The notes beneath the pieces are model-generated. The model made no database searches. It was given only the letters and a program-made list of their open reading frames with translations, and was not told the origin of the DNA. Shown in pieces: positions 35,035 to 46,305 of a stretch of 64,000 nucleotides of DNA. The first letter of the stretch is position 1. Each line of letters begins with the position of its first letter. Origin of the DNA: Neoarius graeffei (Eukaryota; Chordata; Actinopteri; Siluriformes; Ariidae); the NCBI RefSeq assembly GCF_027579695.1, contig NC_083572.1:15686915-15750914 (forward strand), written 5' to 3'. The position numbers were made by a program, and so were the translations under genes.

Positions 35035-35286
35035 TTTCATTCGTTCATTCATCCTTATCCTGGTGAATCCAGAGCCTATCCCAGGAATACTGGGTGCAAG
35101 GCAGGAATATACCCTGGATGGACACCAGTCCATCACAGAGTACTATGGACACACACACACATTCACAGTTAAGAGTAATTTACAGTCCACCTATGCATGT
35201 TTTGGGAGTTCGGAGGCGACCAGAAATTCCAGAGGAAACCCATACAGACATCACGATAACCCACGACACTCCACACAGACATTAAC
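35035..35286 (-). mobile_element. SINE-like repeat related to the Mermaid body
   Basis: Carries CAGAGCCTATCCCAG, ACCCTGGATGGACACC and GAGGAAACCCATACAGAC, matching the order of blocks in the Mermaid body but clearly a different family. It lacks a recognisable tRNA head. Confidence 0.5.
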
Positions 35287-35297
35287 TTGAGCTCAGG

Positions 35298-36186
35298 CAG
35301 TGTTGTAGTCGAGTCACTAAACCTCAAGTCCGAGTCCAGTCTCGAGTGCTCAGTGTTCAAGTCCAAGTCATTAAAAACAAATTTGAGTTGAGTCCACTAC
35401 TGATCCGAGTCGAGTCCGAGAACAAGACTCCAGCCACACCATTTGACGGTGGCTGTTTCAGCGCCATTAACATGAGTTTGTTCCTGAACATGACGTATGA
35501 ACAGGTGAATGCGAGTTCTCTTTGTCAGGGAGTGCGAAGTATTCTGTCAGAGATGGTTGGGAGACAGATGTAAGTGCAGAAGGTGTGTTTATTAATACAA
35601 GTGAAGACAGGTAAACCATCCAGAATGGCAGGCAAAATTGTAAAACAGTGAAACCGGCAATAGGTTGAGCGAGGCACAAACAGGCTATCGTAGACTCGGC
35701 AGAATCAAAGACGGGAAACAGGAAATCGGGGATCAGGAACCCAAACAAGGAAATAAGGCTCAGTAATGTGTCAGCAACGCAAGTCAATACTTCGCAAAGT
35801 AAGTGCATTTTCACAGTTTTTATATAGGTGCACTGATTGCGCCTTAATCCTGTGCAGGTGCGAGTCATTTATGGTGTGCGCGAGAGTCCGCTTGGCACAT
35901 GCGCTGTCCGGAGCACGCCCAAGAGTCTATCTGATGCACACACCAAGCTGCACAGGTGTGACACTCTTGAATGAAATAAGTACAAAAATTAATATAGATA
36001 TAAATATCTAATGCCAAATTATTGCGGCATGTTACAAAAAATAAAGAAAAAACCTGACCCCTCGTCTCTAATTTACAAGTCCGAATGCAGTTATTGCACG
36101 AGTCCGAGTCATCAGTGCTCGAGTCCGAGTCAAGTCACGAGTCCTTAAAATTAGTGCACGAGTCGGACTCGAGTACTACAAGCCTG
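35298..36186. mobile_element. hAT family 'CAGGCTTGTAG', copy 2 (with solo LTR)
   Basis: Ends CAGTGTTGTAGTCGAG and CTCGAGTACTACAAGCCTG. Flanks AGCTCAGG and AGCTCAAG (7 of 8). Internal BED-coding sequence is deleted, and a solo LTR sits at 35523-35963. Orientation opposite to copies 1 and 3. Confidence 0.8.
35523..35963 (-). mobile_element. Solo LTR inside hAT copy 2
   Basis: Starts TGTCAGG and ends GTGTGACA on the plus strand, flanked by CTCTT (35518-35522, 35964-35968). Same LTR and same target position as 49099-49520. Confidence 0.8.
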
Positions 36187-36194
36187 AGCTCAAG

Positions 36195-36930
36195 ATGGAA
36201 ACCTGGAGCTATGATGGGGCAATGCTGTCAAAAATAAAACCCAACTTAACTCTATATTCAGCAGTTACTCCATTAACAGGATATCACTGAGTGGATTTCA
36301 TTGTCTTACTCTTAATGGAAGATTTCTGAAAATTCCAAAAGGTTAAATCCAGAGAATTTCCAGGAACAACCAATGATCGAGACAATGTCTCTCTTCCAGA
36401 GACTCGCACATCTGGACTCATATTTATGCATGTGTATTTATGTTGTGGCTGTCTGCTGGATTCGGATTTGGCTTTAGTTTCGGAAATAATCCATCCACGT
36501 TTCAGTCTTACCTTGGCACTGGAATCCCTGTTTTCCAAAGCCCCTGCATGAGAGAGAGAGAGAGAGAGAGAGAGAAAGAAAGAAAGAAACACACAGTCAC
36601 ATAGTGAAAAGAAAGCAATGCATTAGACAACTAGAGCTCCCAAATCCTTTAATGGGCTTTTAGCTATCAGTTCTCTTTCACGGCACAAGAAATCTAAGTC
36701 GATTAAAAAGACACTGCTGTGCAAATGAACGATGTAAATATTTGATATCTGATGTCTTATATTTCTCAGTGCACCAACAAGTGAATGAGCACCATCACTC
36801 ACTACTCTCATAGTCCTGAGTCTCTCACACACACACCTGTAGCATTATTTCTACTGATCACGCATCTTCTGGTTGACGGATTTGTCCCAGCAAGTGGAAC
36901 AAAAAGAATCTTAAAGACACCTTATTGTGA
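36195..36930. other. Unassigned intronic sequence with (GA)n
   Basis: (GA)n and (GAAA)n at 36549-36589. No coding signal. Confidence 0.35.
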
Positions 36931-36932
36931 GT

Positions 36933-37638
36933 TTAAAGTGCACATCCTGGACCAAATTCGTTTTTTTTTTTTTATATATGAAAGTATGTCCCTTTACACA
37001 CTCATCCAGAAGGGTAATTTTGCAGAAGGCCATCTGTCTACAGCAGAAAAAAATAAAATAACAAAACGCGTCTGGAAAAATCCCAAAGGAGTCTGGAGCC
37101 AGATTCGTGACGTCACCTGCGGAAGCGCCAGCAGGCTGCGAAAGCTTGCACGGTTTCAGTGCACAGCCTGTGTAGACCAAGTTTAGCAGCTAGCGATTTT
37201 GCATTGAAATATGGAATTGTCACCTGAGCACAATGTGGGAAATGATGAGTACTAATCCCATCAAGATTGGTGTTGCTACACCCTCCGACGATACATCTGT
37301 TAACCATTTTAATAATTACGTGATAACGTTGAAGAAATTTGCAGAAAACCACCAGGTCGTTTTCTCACAAACAAACCAGAGCTGACGTAGGATTCAGAAG
37401 GAGGCGTCCCGCACGCGACGTCACGAAAATCAACGTTTCCCGGGAAATCCAAATGCCAAGTTTTTTCAGAGGCGGACCAATTTGCCTCAAATGGTTCGAT
37501 TTCAACTGAATTTTTCTGGTATTGCACAAGGTAAAAAAAAATTGCACAAAATGCAACAGATATTTGACCAAAGTTTAATATAAAATAGAAGAATTACATT
37601 GATCTTGCTCCTGAATCTACCTGTGATATGCACTTTAA
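36933..37638 (-). mobile_element. Second THAP-encoding DNA element
   Basis: Ends TTAAAGTGCACATC and complement of TTAAAGTGCATATC. The minus strand from 37307 reads MVNRCIVGGCSNTNLDG, a THAP start with its first Cys pair. The rest is frame-broken. Confidence 0.5.
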
Positions 37639-37904
37639 GTCTGAGCTGTGAAAATAACAGCATGCTTAAGTAAGTAAGTAAATAAATAAATAAGTCCTGT
37701 TCAAAATGTTGAAAAAATGGCTGTCGACTGTGATGAATTGCAAAAGTTTAGATGACAGAATCAATTACTGAGAACACGAACGCAGCACTGTGGTCACTTT
37801 GATCACAAAAAACATAGCAGGGGACAGAAATGCCATTAATGCTCCGTATTTTACTGGAAATCCGAGATTATGGGAAATTATTTCAGGTAGATGATGATGA
37901 TGTA

Positions 37905-39110
37905 AGGGTGGGCATGAGGAAAACATGGAATGCATCATGGCCCTGGACTGGGATACACAGAATACCGAAAATGACCAGAACATACAGTATAAAACACCCA
38001 GAACACACACACACAGAGAAAATACTAGAACACACGGACAGCAATCAATGCATTAAAACACAACAATGCATGGAATACTGAAAACGCCCGGGATACATAA
38101 CATATCCGTAGGATATATGGAACACCTGGAATGCACAGAATGCCTGAACCACCCTATGACCATTTGACCATCGATATGGCAAGAGATGCGACATTTTCCA
38201 GAATAGACAGAACACACAGAACCTACGTTATGGAATATATGGAATACTGAAAATTTCCAGACTCAACACGGAACATAGGCTACAGAATGTACGAAACTGC
38301 AAACAATACAATGCATGAACTTCTGAAAAAGCCTGGAATATGGAAAACAGACTAAAACACCTCGAGCCCACAGAATGTACGTACATTGTCCCTGGAATGG
38401 ACTAAATGGAAAACTGACAATTCCTGGAATACAGTGATGGAAAAACCAGGATGAATGAAATATCTGGAGCATACAAAATGCCAGAAATGTTCCCACCCTG
38501 ACAATTTGGACGCATCACTACCATATGCATGCAGCACAGAAAATGGCTGGAACACTTCCTTCGAACACCAAGGACCCACAGAATCCGACGTGATCCTGGA
38601 ATGGAATATATGGAATACTGAAAATCATCCGAATATACAGGAGACAAGCGAGGATACAGAAGATATGGAAGGAAATTTTGGAACACCTGGAATGTATTAT
38701 TATTATGGAACTTGGAAATGGTTGTCTGTCTTTGTGTCAGCCCTGTGATAACCTGGCGACTTGTCCAGGGTGTACCCCGCCTCTCGCCCATCGTCAGCTG
38801 GGATAGGCTCCAGCTTGCCTGCGACCCTGTTGGACAGGATAAAGCGGCTAGAGATAATGGATGGAACTTGGAAAGGGCACAGGATTCAGACAGAACACAC
38901 TGAACACGGACCACACGCTGGAATACTGAAAACAAAAATGCACAGAAGTTTGAAAAGACCACACCATGCACAGCTGAGCCGGGAAGCACACAACTCATCG
39001 GAACTCTGGGGAAAAACAACAAAACAGTAAACACTGTGAGTGGGCAAAACACAACAACCGCAAACACACTGAACACCTGGAATGCATCTAACAGAACACA
39101 CAACATGCAC
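37905..39110. repeat. Degenerate minisatellite beside prkca exon 1
   Basis: Loose repeats of GGAAYACMTGGAACACAC / CACAGAATG-type units through most of the stretch, with a truncated SINE inserted at 38719-38860. It starts about 190 bases past the exon 1 donor. Confidence 0.55.
38719..38860 (+). mobile_element. 5'-truncated Mermaid-type SINE
   Basis: Only the 3' third of the SINE is present, flanked by perfect 14-base repeats ATGGAACTTGGAAA (38705-38718, 38861-38874), so it inserted in truncated form. Confidence 0.85.
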
Positions 39111-39296
39111 CTGAAAGCAAAACTACTGAAATGTTTCCATTCATTTTCAGAAGTTGTTTCCAAACAAACAGAAGCTCGTTCTGATCCCTGCCTGGAGGAG
39201 ATCCAATCACGACATGTCTCCACACTTCCCACCCTGACTGTGAACTGGATTCCGAGTTTCCAGGAAGCACAGGAAAGTCGTGCAGGATTTACTGAC

Positions 39297-39457
39297 CAGA
39301 TGAAGTCGGTGCAGTGGCTGCAGAAAGTCGGCTGCTTGAAAAACCTCGCGGTGAATTTGTGGTTCTTCACTTCGTGGACATTTTTCTGCCTCAGCGCCCC
39401 TTTTCGGGCAAATCGGTTCGCCACCTCCGAGAAGGACGAGTCGGTGACTTCAGCCAT
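39297..39457 (-). CDS. prkca: Conventional protein kinase C, probably alpha: first coding exon
   Basis: The exon encodes 53 residues plus two bases of a Trp codon. The PKC pseudosubstrate [13 protein letters not shown] is at residues 15-27. It is followed by the start of the C1A zinc finger, with H33, C46 and C49 in the H-x12-C-x2-C pattern. In the family these segments hold the Ser/Thr kinase inactive until Ca2+, diacylglycerol and phosphatidylserine recruit it to membrane. The ATG has a good Kozak context (G at -3, G at +4). The exon ends ATCTG followed by GTCAGT, a splice donor in phase 2 inside the Trp codon. The segment [10 protein letters not shown] favours alpha over beta; NHKFTARFF also resembles beta, but the apoh neighbour supports alpha. 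Read-through past the donor is not coding. The remaining exons lie left of the window, so intron 1 exceeds 39 kb. Confidence 0.85.
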
Positions 39458-39830
39458 GGCACAAGAAAACAAAAACAAAAACAGTGCAAAGTAAACAACA
39501 GGATTCCTCGTGCAGCTGGCAGAAAGTTGCAGTCAGCCCGGTGTGTGTGTGTGAAGAGCGCAGTGCAACAGGCTCGCCGCGATTCCGGAGGCGGAACTCA
39601 GGACCGACTCGCGCGCCCTTCTTCTACTCGTCGCTACTCGTCCCCGTTGACAGCTCGCGCGGTAATGCTCCGTTTCCTCCTGGAGATCAGGGTGACGTCA
39701 CTCCGGTCCACTCTTTCATGGGAGGGTTGGAGGCGCGCGCGAGAGGCCACGTCACCGTGCAGGGAGCGACATCCGGCGGCCAGAGAGCGGCCGTACAAAC
39801 GCTCATTAATACACACGCACGCGCTGACTA
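39458..39830 (-). promoter_or_regulatory. prkca CpG-rich promoter and 5'UTR region
   Basis: The stretch upstream of the prkca start codon is the most CpG-dense part of the window, with many CGCG and GCGC tetramers at 39575-39830. Its surroundings are AT-rich. It contains a full palindromic cAMP-response element, TGACGTCA, at 39693-39700 and a CGTCA half site near 39750. The transcription start cannot be placed from sequence. A long-inverted-repeat element begins at about 39828 and sets the upstream limit. Confidence 0.55.
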
Positions 39831-39986
39831 GTCCGGGAGCCATGGGGTCGGACCCGGAATTTTTGGTTAAAGTTTTTTTTTTTTTTGCTTTATCTTATAG
39901 ATTTGAGGTAGCGCTTCAAGATTTAAGAGGGTGCCCGGTGATATCCCTTGGGCAATTTAATATATTAACCCTTTAATGCCCTATAT

Positions 39987-40358
39987 GGGGCGGCACGGTG
40001 GTGTAGTGGTTAGCGCTGTCGCCTCACAGCAAGAAGGTCCGGGTTCGAGCCCCGTGGCCGGCGAGGGCCTTTCTGTGCGGAGTTTGCATGTTCTCCCCGT
40101 GTCCGCGTGGGTTTCCTCCGGGTGCTCCGGTTTCCCCCACAGTCCAAAGACATGCAGGTTAGGTTAACTGGTGACTCTAAATTGACCGTAGGTGTGAATG
40201 TGAGTGTGAATGGTTGTCTGTGTCTATGTGTCAGCCCTGTGATGACCTGGCGACTTGTCCAGGGTGTACCCCGCCTTTCGCCCGTAGTCAGCTGGGATAG
40301 GCTCCAGCTTGCCTGCGACCCTGTAGAAGGATAAAGCGGCTAGAGATAATGAGATGAG
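39987..40358 (+). mobile_element. Mermaid-type SINE
   Basis: Plus-orientation full copy flanked by ATGCCCTATAT (39976-39986, 40359-40369). Confidence 0.9.
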
Positions 40359-40559
40359 ATGCCCTATATGCCCAAATAATGGAAGAAAATACAAAAAAAA
40401 AAAATAATATCAGTGTAAATACTGATATTAAATGCACCAAGTTGGCTGTATCTGATAGGTATTCGCATTTTTCTCTATATTTGTCATTCAAATACATCAA
40501 ATGTGGATTAATTAACCCTTTCATAACTTTTCCAAATTAGCGATTTTTATACAAGTATT

Positions 40560-42030
40560 ACATAAACTCTACAGTTAATACAAAATAATGATCAATATCT
40601 ATGTAAGAACTATACAGCATGCAAAAGAACTATATACAGCATGCACACACACACACACTAATGACCAATAACTATGTAAAAGAACTATATACAGCATGCA
40701 TACACTCACACCAATGATCCACTATGTAAACCAGGGGTGTCAAACCTGATCCATAAAGGGCCGTGTGGCTGCAGGTTTTCACTCCAGCCATGCAGCAGCA
40801 CCCTGATTTGGCTTATTCAATCAACTGACACACCCACCCTTTAATCAAGGGTGGGTGTGGCTGCAAGTATTTGACTGTGTGAAGACAGTTCAGTTGATTG
40901 AATGAGCCAAGTCAGGTGTGCTGCTGCATGGCTGGAATGAAAACCTGCAGCCACAAGGCCCTTTATGGATCAGGTTTGACACCCCTGATGTAAACGAACT
41001 ATATACAGCATGTATACACTCACACCAGTGATCCACTATGTAAAAGAACTACAGCATGCAAAAGAACTATATACAGCATGCACACACACACACACTAATG
41101 ACCAATAACTATGTAAAAGAACTATATACAGCATGCATACACTCACACCAATGATCCACTATGTAAACGATACAGCATGTATACACTCACACCAGTGATC
41201 CACTATGTAAAAGAACTACAGCATGCAAAAGAACTATATACAGCATGCACACACACACACTAATGACCAATAACTATGTAAAAGAACTATATACAGCATG
41301 CATACACTCACACCAATGATCCACTATGTAAACGAACTATATACAGCATGTATACACTCACACCAGTGATCCACTATGTAAAAGAACTACAGCATGCAAA
41401 AGAACTATATACAGCATGCACACACACACACACTAATGACCAATAACTATGTAAAAGAACTATATACAGCATGCATACACTCACACCAATGATCCACTAT
41501 GTAAACGATACAGCATGTATACACTCACACCAGTGATCCACTATGTAAAAGAACTACAGCATGCAAAAGAACTATATACAGCATGCACACACGCACACTA
41601 ATGACCAATAACTATGTAAAAGAACTATATACAGCATGCATACACTCACACCAATGATCCACTATGTAAACGAACTATATACAGCATGTATACACTCACA
41701 CCAGTGATCCACTATGTAAACGAACTATATACAGCATGTATACACTCACACCAGTGATCCACTATGTAAACGAACTATATACAGCATGTATACACTCACA
41801 CCAGTGATCCACTATGTAAAAGAACTACTGTATATACAGCATGAAATAGAAATATATACAGCATGCATATACATTCACACCAGTGATCCACTATGTAAAA
41901 GAACTATATACAGCATGCAATAGAACTATATACAGCATGCATATACACTCACACCAGTGATCCACTATGTAAAACTACAGTATGCAATATATCAAGCATG
42001 CAAAATGGCATATACAGCATGCGCGCACAC
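40560..42030. repeat. Minisatellite, unit about 50 bases
   Basis: Two alternating unit types share AACTATATACAGCATGC: one continues ATACACTCACACCAATGATCC, the other CACACACACACTAATGACC. More than 20 units, with some higher-order pairing. Interrupted by 40732-40987. Confidence 0.9.
40732..40987. mobile_element. Foldback hAT MITE in the minisatellite
   Basis: Ends CAGGGGTGTCAAACC and complement, nearly palindromic over its whole length, with a perfect 8-bp duplication ATGTAAAC (40724-40731, 40988-40995). Confidence 0.88.
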
Positions 42031-42376
42031 ACACAAGAATAGCAAAAGATACTGATTTTCAATTAACCAAATTGGCTGTACAGTATTCACGCTTTACTGT
42101 CATTCAAATTAGTCAAACTTGTAATTGACCCTTTCATAAATTTGCAAAATTAACAATTTTGATACAAGAACTACAGTACATAAAGCATGTACGTGCATGC
42201 ATGCATGCACACGCACACACATACACACGCACACACACTAATGAGCAATAATTATGTAAAATAATTACATACAGTATGCAAACACACACACAAAACACAA
42301 AAACTATTTAAGGAAAGAACTAAGAGTTCAGATGAAAAAAAAACCCTCTATACCCTTTTTCTGAAATTCTGTGGTG

Positions 42377-42850
42377 CTAAATCTCTACTCTGGAGCATCT
42401 TACTTGAAAGCAAGCACAAAAAATTGTGCAAGACACACTATTGACAGAACAACTGCATTTAGAGTTGCAGGGATTTTTACTCTTGCAGCTACATCTGATC
42501 ATCTTCAAAATGTAGTCCGGTGCCAGTTTGATATTTCCAGGTACACTTGTTGGGATCAGTGCTTTGTTCTGTGTGTCTTTAGTCCATCCAAATTCCTCAG
42601 GATTTAGTTCAAGTGGGCGATTATCCAGAGTTCTCCATAATATTGCTTGAAAATGTGCTCTTTTCACATTTTCAAGAAATGCCTCTGTTGTTGGTGGAAG
42701 AGCAGCCAGGTTTGGTGAGGATAAATAACCTTTTCCATTCTTTTTCCCCCATACCACCAACCTTGTGTGTGACATGCTGTTACTGCCTCGAATGCCATAA
42801 CACGCTGAGACAAAGTCAGTGGCTTCAATAGTGACTTGCTGGAATGGCAC
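42377..42850 (-). CDS. Cys-rich ORF of a transposon-associated family (3' part)
   Basis: The frame stays open upstream of 42850 without an ATG, so this is the C-terminal part of a longer protein. Order: TDFVSACYG, an LPPTTEAFLENVKRAHFQAILW block, PEEFGWTKD, a LAPDYIL block, then a CXC-like cluster (RCSCKSKNPCNSKCSCS .. CTIFCAC). The block order recalls a recurrent protein of fish and invertebrate repeats of unknown role. The family assignment is from memory only. Confidence 0.45.
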   Translation of the reverse strand: MPFQQVTIEATDFVSACYGIRGSNSMSHTRLVVWGKKNGKGYLSSPNLAALPPTTEAFLENVKRAHFQAILWRTLDNRPLELNPEEFGWTKDTQNKALIPTSVPGNIKLAPDYILKMIRCSCKSKNPCNSKCSCSVNSVSCTIFCACFQVRCSRVEI

Positions 42851-43339
42851 ATTAATGTTTCCAATTGATGATAAATGATGACAATGGAGTGTATGCCTAA
42901 TAATTTAAGGCTCGCATTAACAACCAAAGTAATAGAGTAATAAAGGGCTTTTTGGTATAAGCCACACCCCCAACCATGGCTGGAACCCCACCCCCAGGCC
43001 TTAAACTCATCCTATTATGTTAACAAACACAAAAATAAGTATGATATATAGACTTTGGTGAACATAAAGTGAAGAATGTCAAAATGTCAGAATTTAGGCT
43101 ATGACTGCAGCACATCCAACAATAAAGGGCCAATATCCGGAATTGCCCAAGGGATATCACCGGGCACCCTCTCTTATCTTAATGAGTAGACCTTGGACAA
43201 CAACAAACAGCAAAAAAAAAACTTTAACCGACGAAGCCAGGTTCAGCCAAATTTGGGCCTTTGGCTCCCGGACTAGACCAGATGTGCCGGGAACTGAACA
43301 CATTTGTCAGAGAAACAAACTACTGACTATGTGAGATAT

Positions 43340-43452
43340 AATACTGTCAAAAATCCCACCACCATCACAATAACAACGAATAATAATAAAAATAAGACTA
43401 CTACTATTATTATTGTTGTTGTTGTTGTTATTATTAAAACTACTACTACTGC

Positions 43453-43496
<44 letters not shown>

Positions 43497-43527
43497 TTGT
43501 TACTATTATTATTATAATTATTATCAT

Positions 43528-43559
<32 letters not shown>

Positions 43560-43861
43560 ATAATAATAATAATAAGGAACACTACTACTACTGCTGCTAA
43601 TTATAGTAGTAGTAGGAGTAATAGAAGTAGTTGTCATGTTGTTACTATTATTGTTGTTGTTGTTGTTGTTCTTGTTATTAAAACTACTACAACAACTACT
43701 ACTACTACGAAGTAGTAAGTAGTAAGCAAGTTTTTAATTTTAATATCTAAAACTACTACTACGACTGCTAATGATAATAATAATAATAATAATAATAATA
43801 ATAGTCATGTTGTTACTATTATTACTATAATTATTATCATTACTACTACTACTACTACTAC

Positions 43862-43894
<33 letters not shown>

Positions 43895-44834
43895 GGAACA
43901 CTACTACTACTGCTGCTAATTATAGTAGTAGTAGGAGTAGTAGGAGTAGTTGTCATGTTGTTACTATTATTATTGTTGTTGTTGTTCTTGTTCTTGTTAT
44001 TAAAACTACTACAACAACAACTACTACTACTACTACTACTACTACGACTGCTAATAATAATAATAATAATAATAATAGTAGTAGTAGTAGTCGTCATGTT
44101 GTTACTATTATTATAATTATTATAATTATTACTACTACTATTACTGCTACTACTACTACTAATAATAATAGGGGCGGCACGGTGGTGTAGTGGTTAGCGC
44201 TGTTGCCTCACAGCAAGAAGGTCTGGGTTCGAGCCCCGGGGCCGGCGAGGGCCTTTCTGTGTGGAGTTTGCATGTTCTCCCTGTGTCCGTGTGGGTTTCC
44301 TCCGGGTGCTCCGGTTTCCCCCACAGTCCAAAGACATGCAGGTTAGGTTAACTGGTGACTCTAAATTGACCGTAGGTGTGAATGTGAGTGTGAATGGTTG
44401 TCTGTGTCTATGTGTCAGCCCTGTGATGACCTGGCGACTTGTCCAGGGTGTACCCCGCCTTTCGCCCATAGTCAGCTGGGATAGGCTCCAGCTTGCCTGC
44501 GACCCTGTAGAAGGATAAAGCGGCTAGAGATAATGAGATGAGATAATAATAATAATAATAAAAATGAACACTACTACTACTAATTATAGTAGTAGTAGGA
44601 GTAGTTGTCATATTGTTACTATTATTATTATCATTGTTATTATTATTATCATTGTTATTAAAACTACTACTACTACTGCAACTGCTAATTATAATATTAA
44701 TAATAATAATAGTAGCAGTAGTCATGCTGTTACTATTATTATAATTTATGATGATGATGATGATGATTATTATTATTATTATTAAAAACACTTCTACCGC
44801 TGCTAATTATAATATTAGTTATTAGTAGTAGTCA

Positions 44835-44873
<39 letters not shown>

Positions 44874-44912
44874 TACTACTACTACTAATAATAATAATTA
44901 GTAGTAGTAGCA

Positions 44913-44951
<39 letters not shown>

Positions 44952-44967
44952 TGACTACTACTACTAC

Positions 44968-45002
<35 letters not shown>

Positions 45003-45018
45003 GCAGTAGTAGTGTTAT

Positions 45019-45068
<50 letters not shown>

Positions 45069-45091
45069 TTATTAAAAACTACTACTGATGC

Positions 45092-45122
<31 letters not shown>

Positions 45123-45196
45123 TTTTGTTTATTAACAACAACAAGAATATAGCAATAATAACACTACTACTAATAATAATAATACTAATAACAGGG

Positions 45197-45252
<56 letters not shown>

Positions 45253-45400
45253 TATTATTATTATTATTATTATTATTAATAATAAACACTACTACTATTA
45301 CTGCTGCTAATTATAATAGTAGTAGTAGTAGTAGTAGTAGTCGTCATTTTATTATTATCATTAGTAGTAGTAGTCATAGTAGTAGTAGTAGTATAGGTAA
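43340..45400. repeat. Giant compound trinucleotide array
   Basis: About 2 kb of AAT, ACT, ATT, AGT and GTT triplets in changing blocks, interrupted by a SINE at 44171-44544. Smaller outliers at 46195-46305 and 48352-48394. Confidence 0.95.
44171..44544 (+). mobile_element. Mermaid-type SINE in the trinucleotide array
   Basis: Full-length plus copy. The target duplication is hidden in AATAATAATA on both sides. Confidence 0.88.
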
Positions 45401-45544
45401 TCGCATGGGGCTGAGTAAAATTAAGGATTAATTTCATGAGTGGTTTCGAAGTTTTGAAAATTCGCGACTCGGGCAATTTCAAAATTTTGAAATCACGAGT
45501 GAAATTGATCCTCAATTTTACAAGGAACCATACGATTACTTGTT

Positions 45545-46200
45545 TATACAGGGCCAAATTCATATTTGGGAAGCCATTCAAGTTCACATTTGTCATTCAC
45601 GTTTTCTGAACCAATCAGGGCACGAGACTATCTTGCACATTTGAATCAGTTTCTAAAGCATTCCTTGTTTTTGCAAATCTCTCACTTTTCCCTCGAGGAC
45701 TTTTCGTGATTCTTGAAAAGTAACATCTTTCAGGATTGATCCCGGATATTTCTCTTGTCTCAGATGCCGATCCAATGCTGTCTGCATTACTTTAAGAGAG
45801 TCTGGTTTGTAGTTTTCCCCATTTTCTTTCCTCACTTCTGCATAAAACTGCAATAGCACCTTGTCTAACTCACAGCATTCATACGCGACTAGAGAGTTGT
45901 TTATTAGTCTTTCTGCAGCCCGTTTCTTAAACACGGAAAGCCAAAAATTCCTACTTTTTTGGGTATTTTCATTTTCGCTTGCAGCTTTCAATTGGTTTAT
46001 CATTTCTTCATCAAATATAGCGAAACGCGGCATTGCTGAGTCAGCAGAGTCAGCCATTTTGTTGACAAAATTTGCTAATTTTTGGAACCGTAACCAAGCA
46101 ACAAACTAGCCAATAGCATTTCAGAAATACGACCCCGTGTTAAGGAAAAAAGCCCTCCTTGTTTGACCAATCAGAATTGAGTAATTTGGCCCTCTGTATT
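45545..46200 (-). mobile_element. Element carrying a Crypton-like ORF
   Basis: ACAGGGCCAAATT near 45548 and AATTTGGCCCTCTGT near 46184 form an inverted pair around the ORF at 45653-46057. The left part of the same block (45405-45540) has its own imperfect inverted repeats (TTTCAAAATTTTGAAA). Boundaries are tentative. Confidence 0.45.
45653..46057 (-). CDS. Crypton-type recombinase N-terminal domain, 134 codons
   Basis: Intact frame: MADSADSAMPRFAIFDEEM, then a helical region with NFWLSVFKKRAAER, CCELDKVLLQFYAEVRKENG, YKPDSLKVMQTALDRHL and the closing KVLEGKVRDLQKQG. This order matches the core-binding (N-terminal) domain of Crypton-derived tyrosine recombinases, the family behind KCTD1, ZMYM and QRICH1 proteins. 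The catalytic R-H-R-Y domain is absent, so it could act only as a DNA-binding or dominant-negative fragment. Confidence 0.6.
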   Translation of the reverse strand: MADSADSAMPRFAIFDEEMINQLKAASENENTQKSRNFWLSVFKKRAAERLINNSLVAYECCELDKVLLQFYAEVRKENGENYKPDSLKVMQTALDRHLRQEKYPGSILKDVTFQESRKVLEGKVRDLQKQGML

Positions 46201-46305
46201 ATTATTATTATTATTATTATTAACAACAACAAGAAGAATAGCAATATCACTGCTATTACTACTACTACTACTACTACTACTAATAATAATAATAATAATA
46301 ATAAT

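Larger units (their letters stand above)
39828..43275 (-). mobile_element. Long-terminal-inverted-repeat DNA element
   Basis: Left arm 39828-39975 and right arm about 43115-43275 are inverted copies: CTAGTCCGGGAGCC at one end, GGCTCCCGGACTAG at the other, and GGGTGCCCGGTGATATCCCTTGGGCAATT within both. CTAG may be a 4-bp target. It holds a cysteine-rich ORF (42377-42850), a minisatellite and a SINE. Confidence 0.6.

Noticed and set aside
35766..36011. Short frame in the LTR of hAT copy 2
   Set aside because: LTR sequence; no homology seen and not kept in copy 3.
38402..39478. A 358-codon minus-strand open frame taken as one protein
   Set aside because: Only residues 8-61 are PKC. After the donor at 39296 it reads through intron, minisatellite and a SINE.
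39980..40080. A tRNA gene suggested by boxes A and B
   Set aside because: It is the head of a SINE with target duplications; the same head recurs across the window.
40560..42030. CRISPR-like array of regular repeats
   Set aside because: Eukaryotic minisatellite: units are contiguous and similar throughout with no unique spacers, and no cas genes exist.
43304..45596. Several frames of 60-127 codons rich in Asn, Ile, Ser or Thr
   Set aside because: They are translations of the trinucleotide array in different frames.
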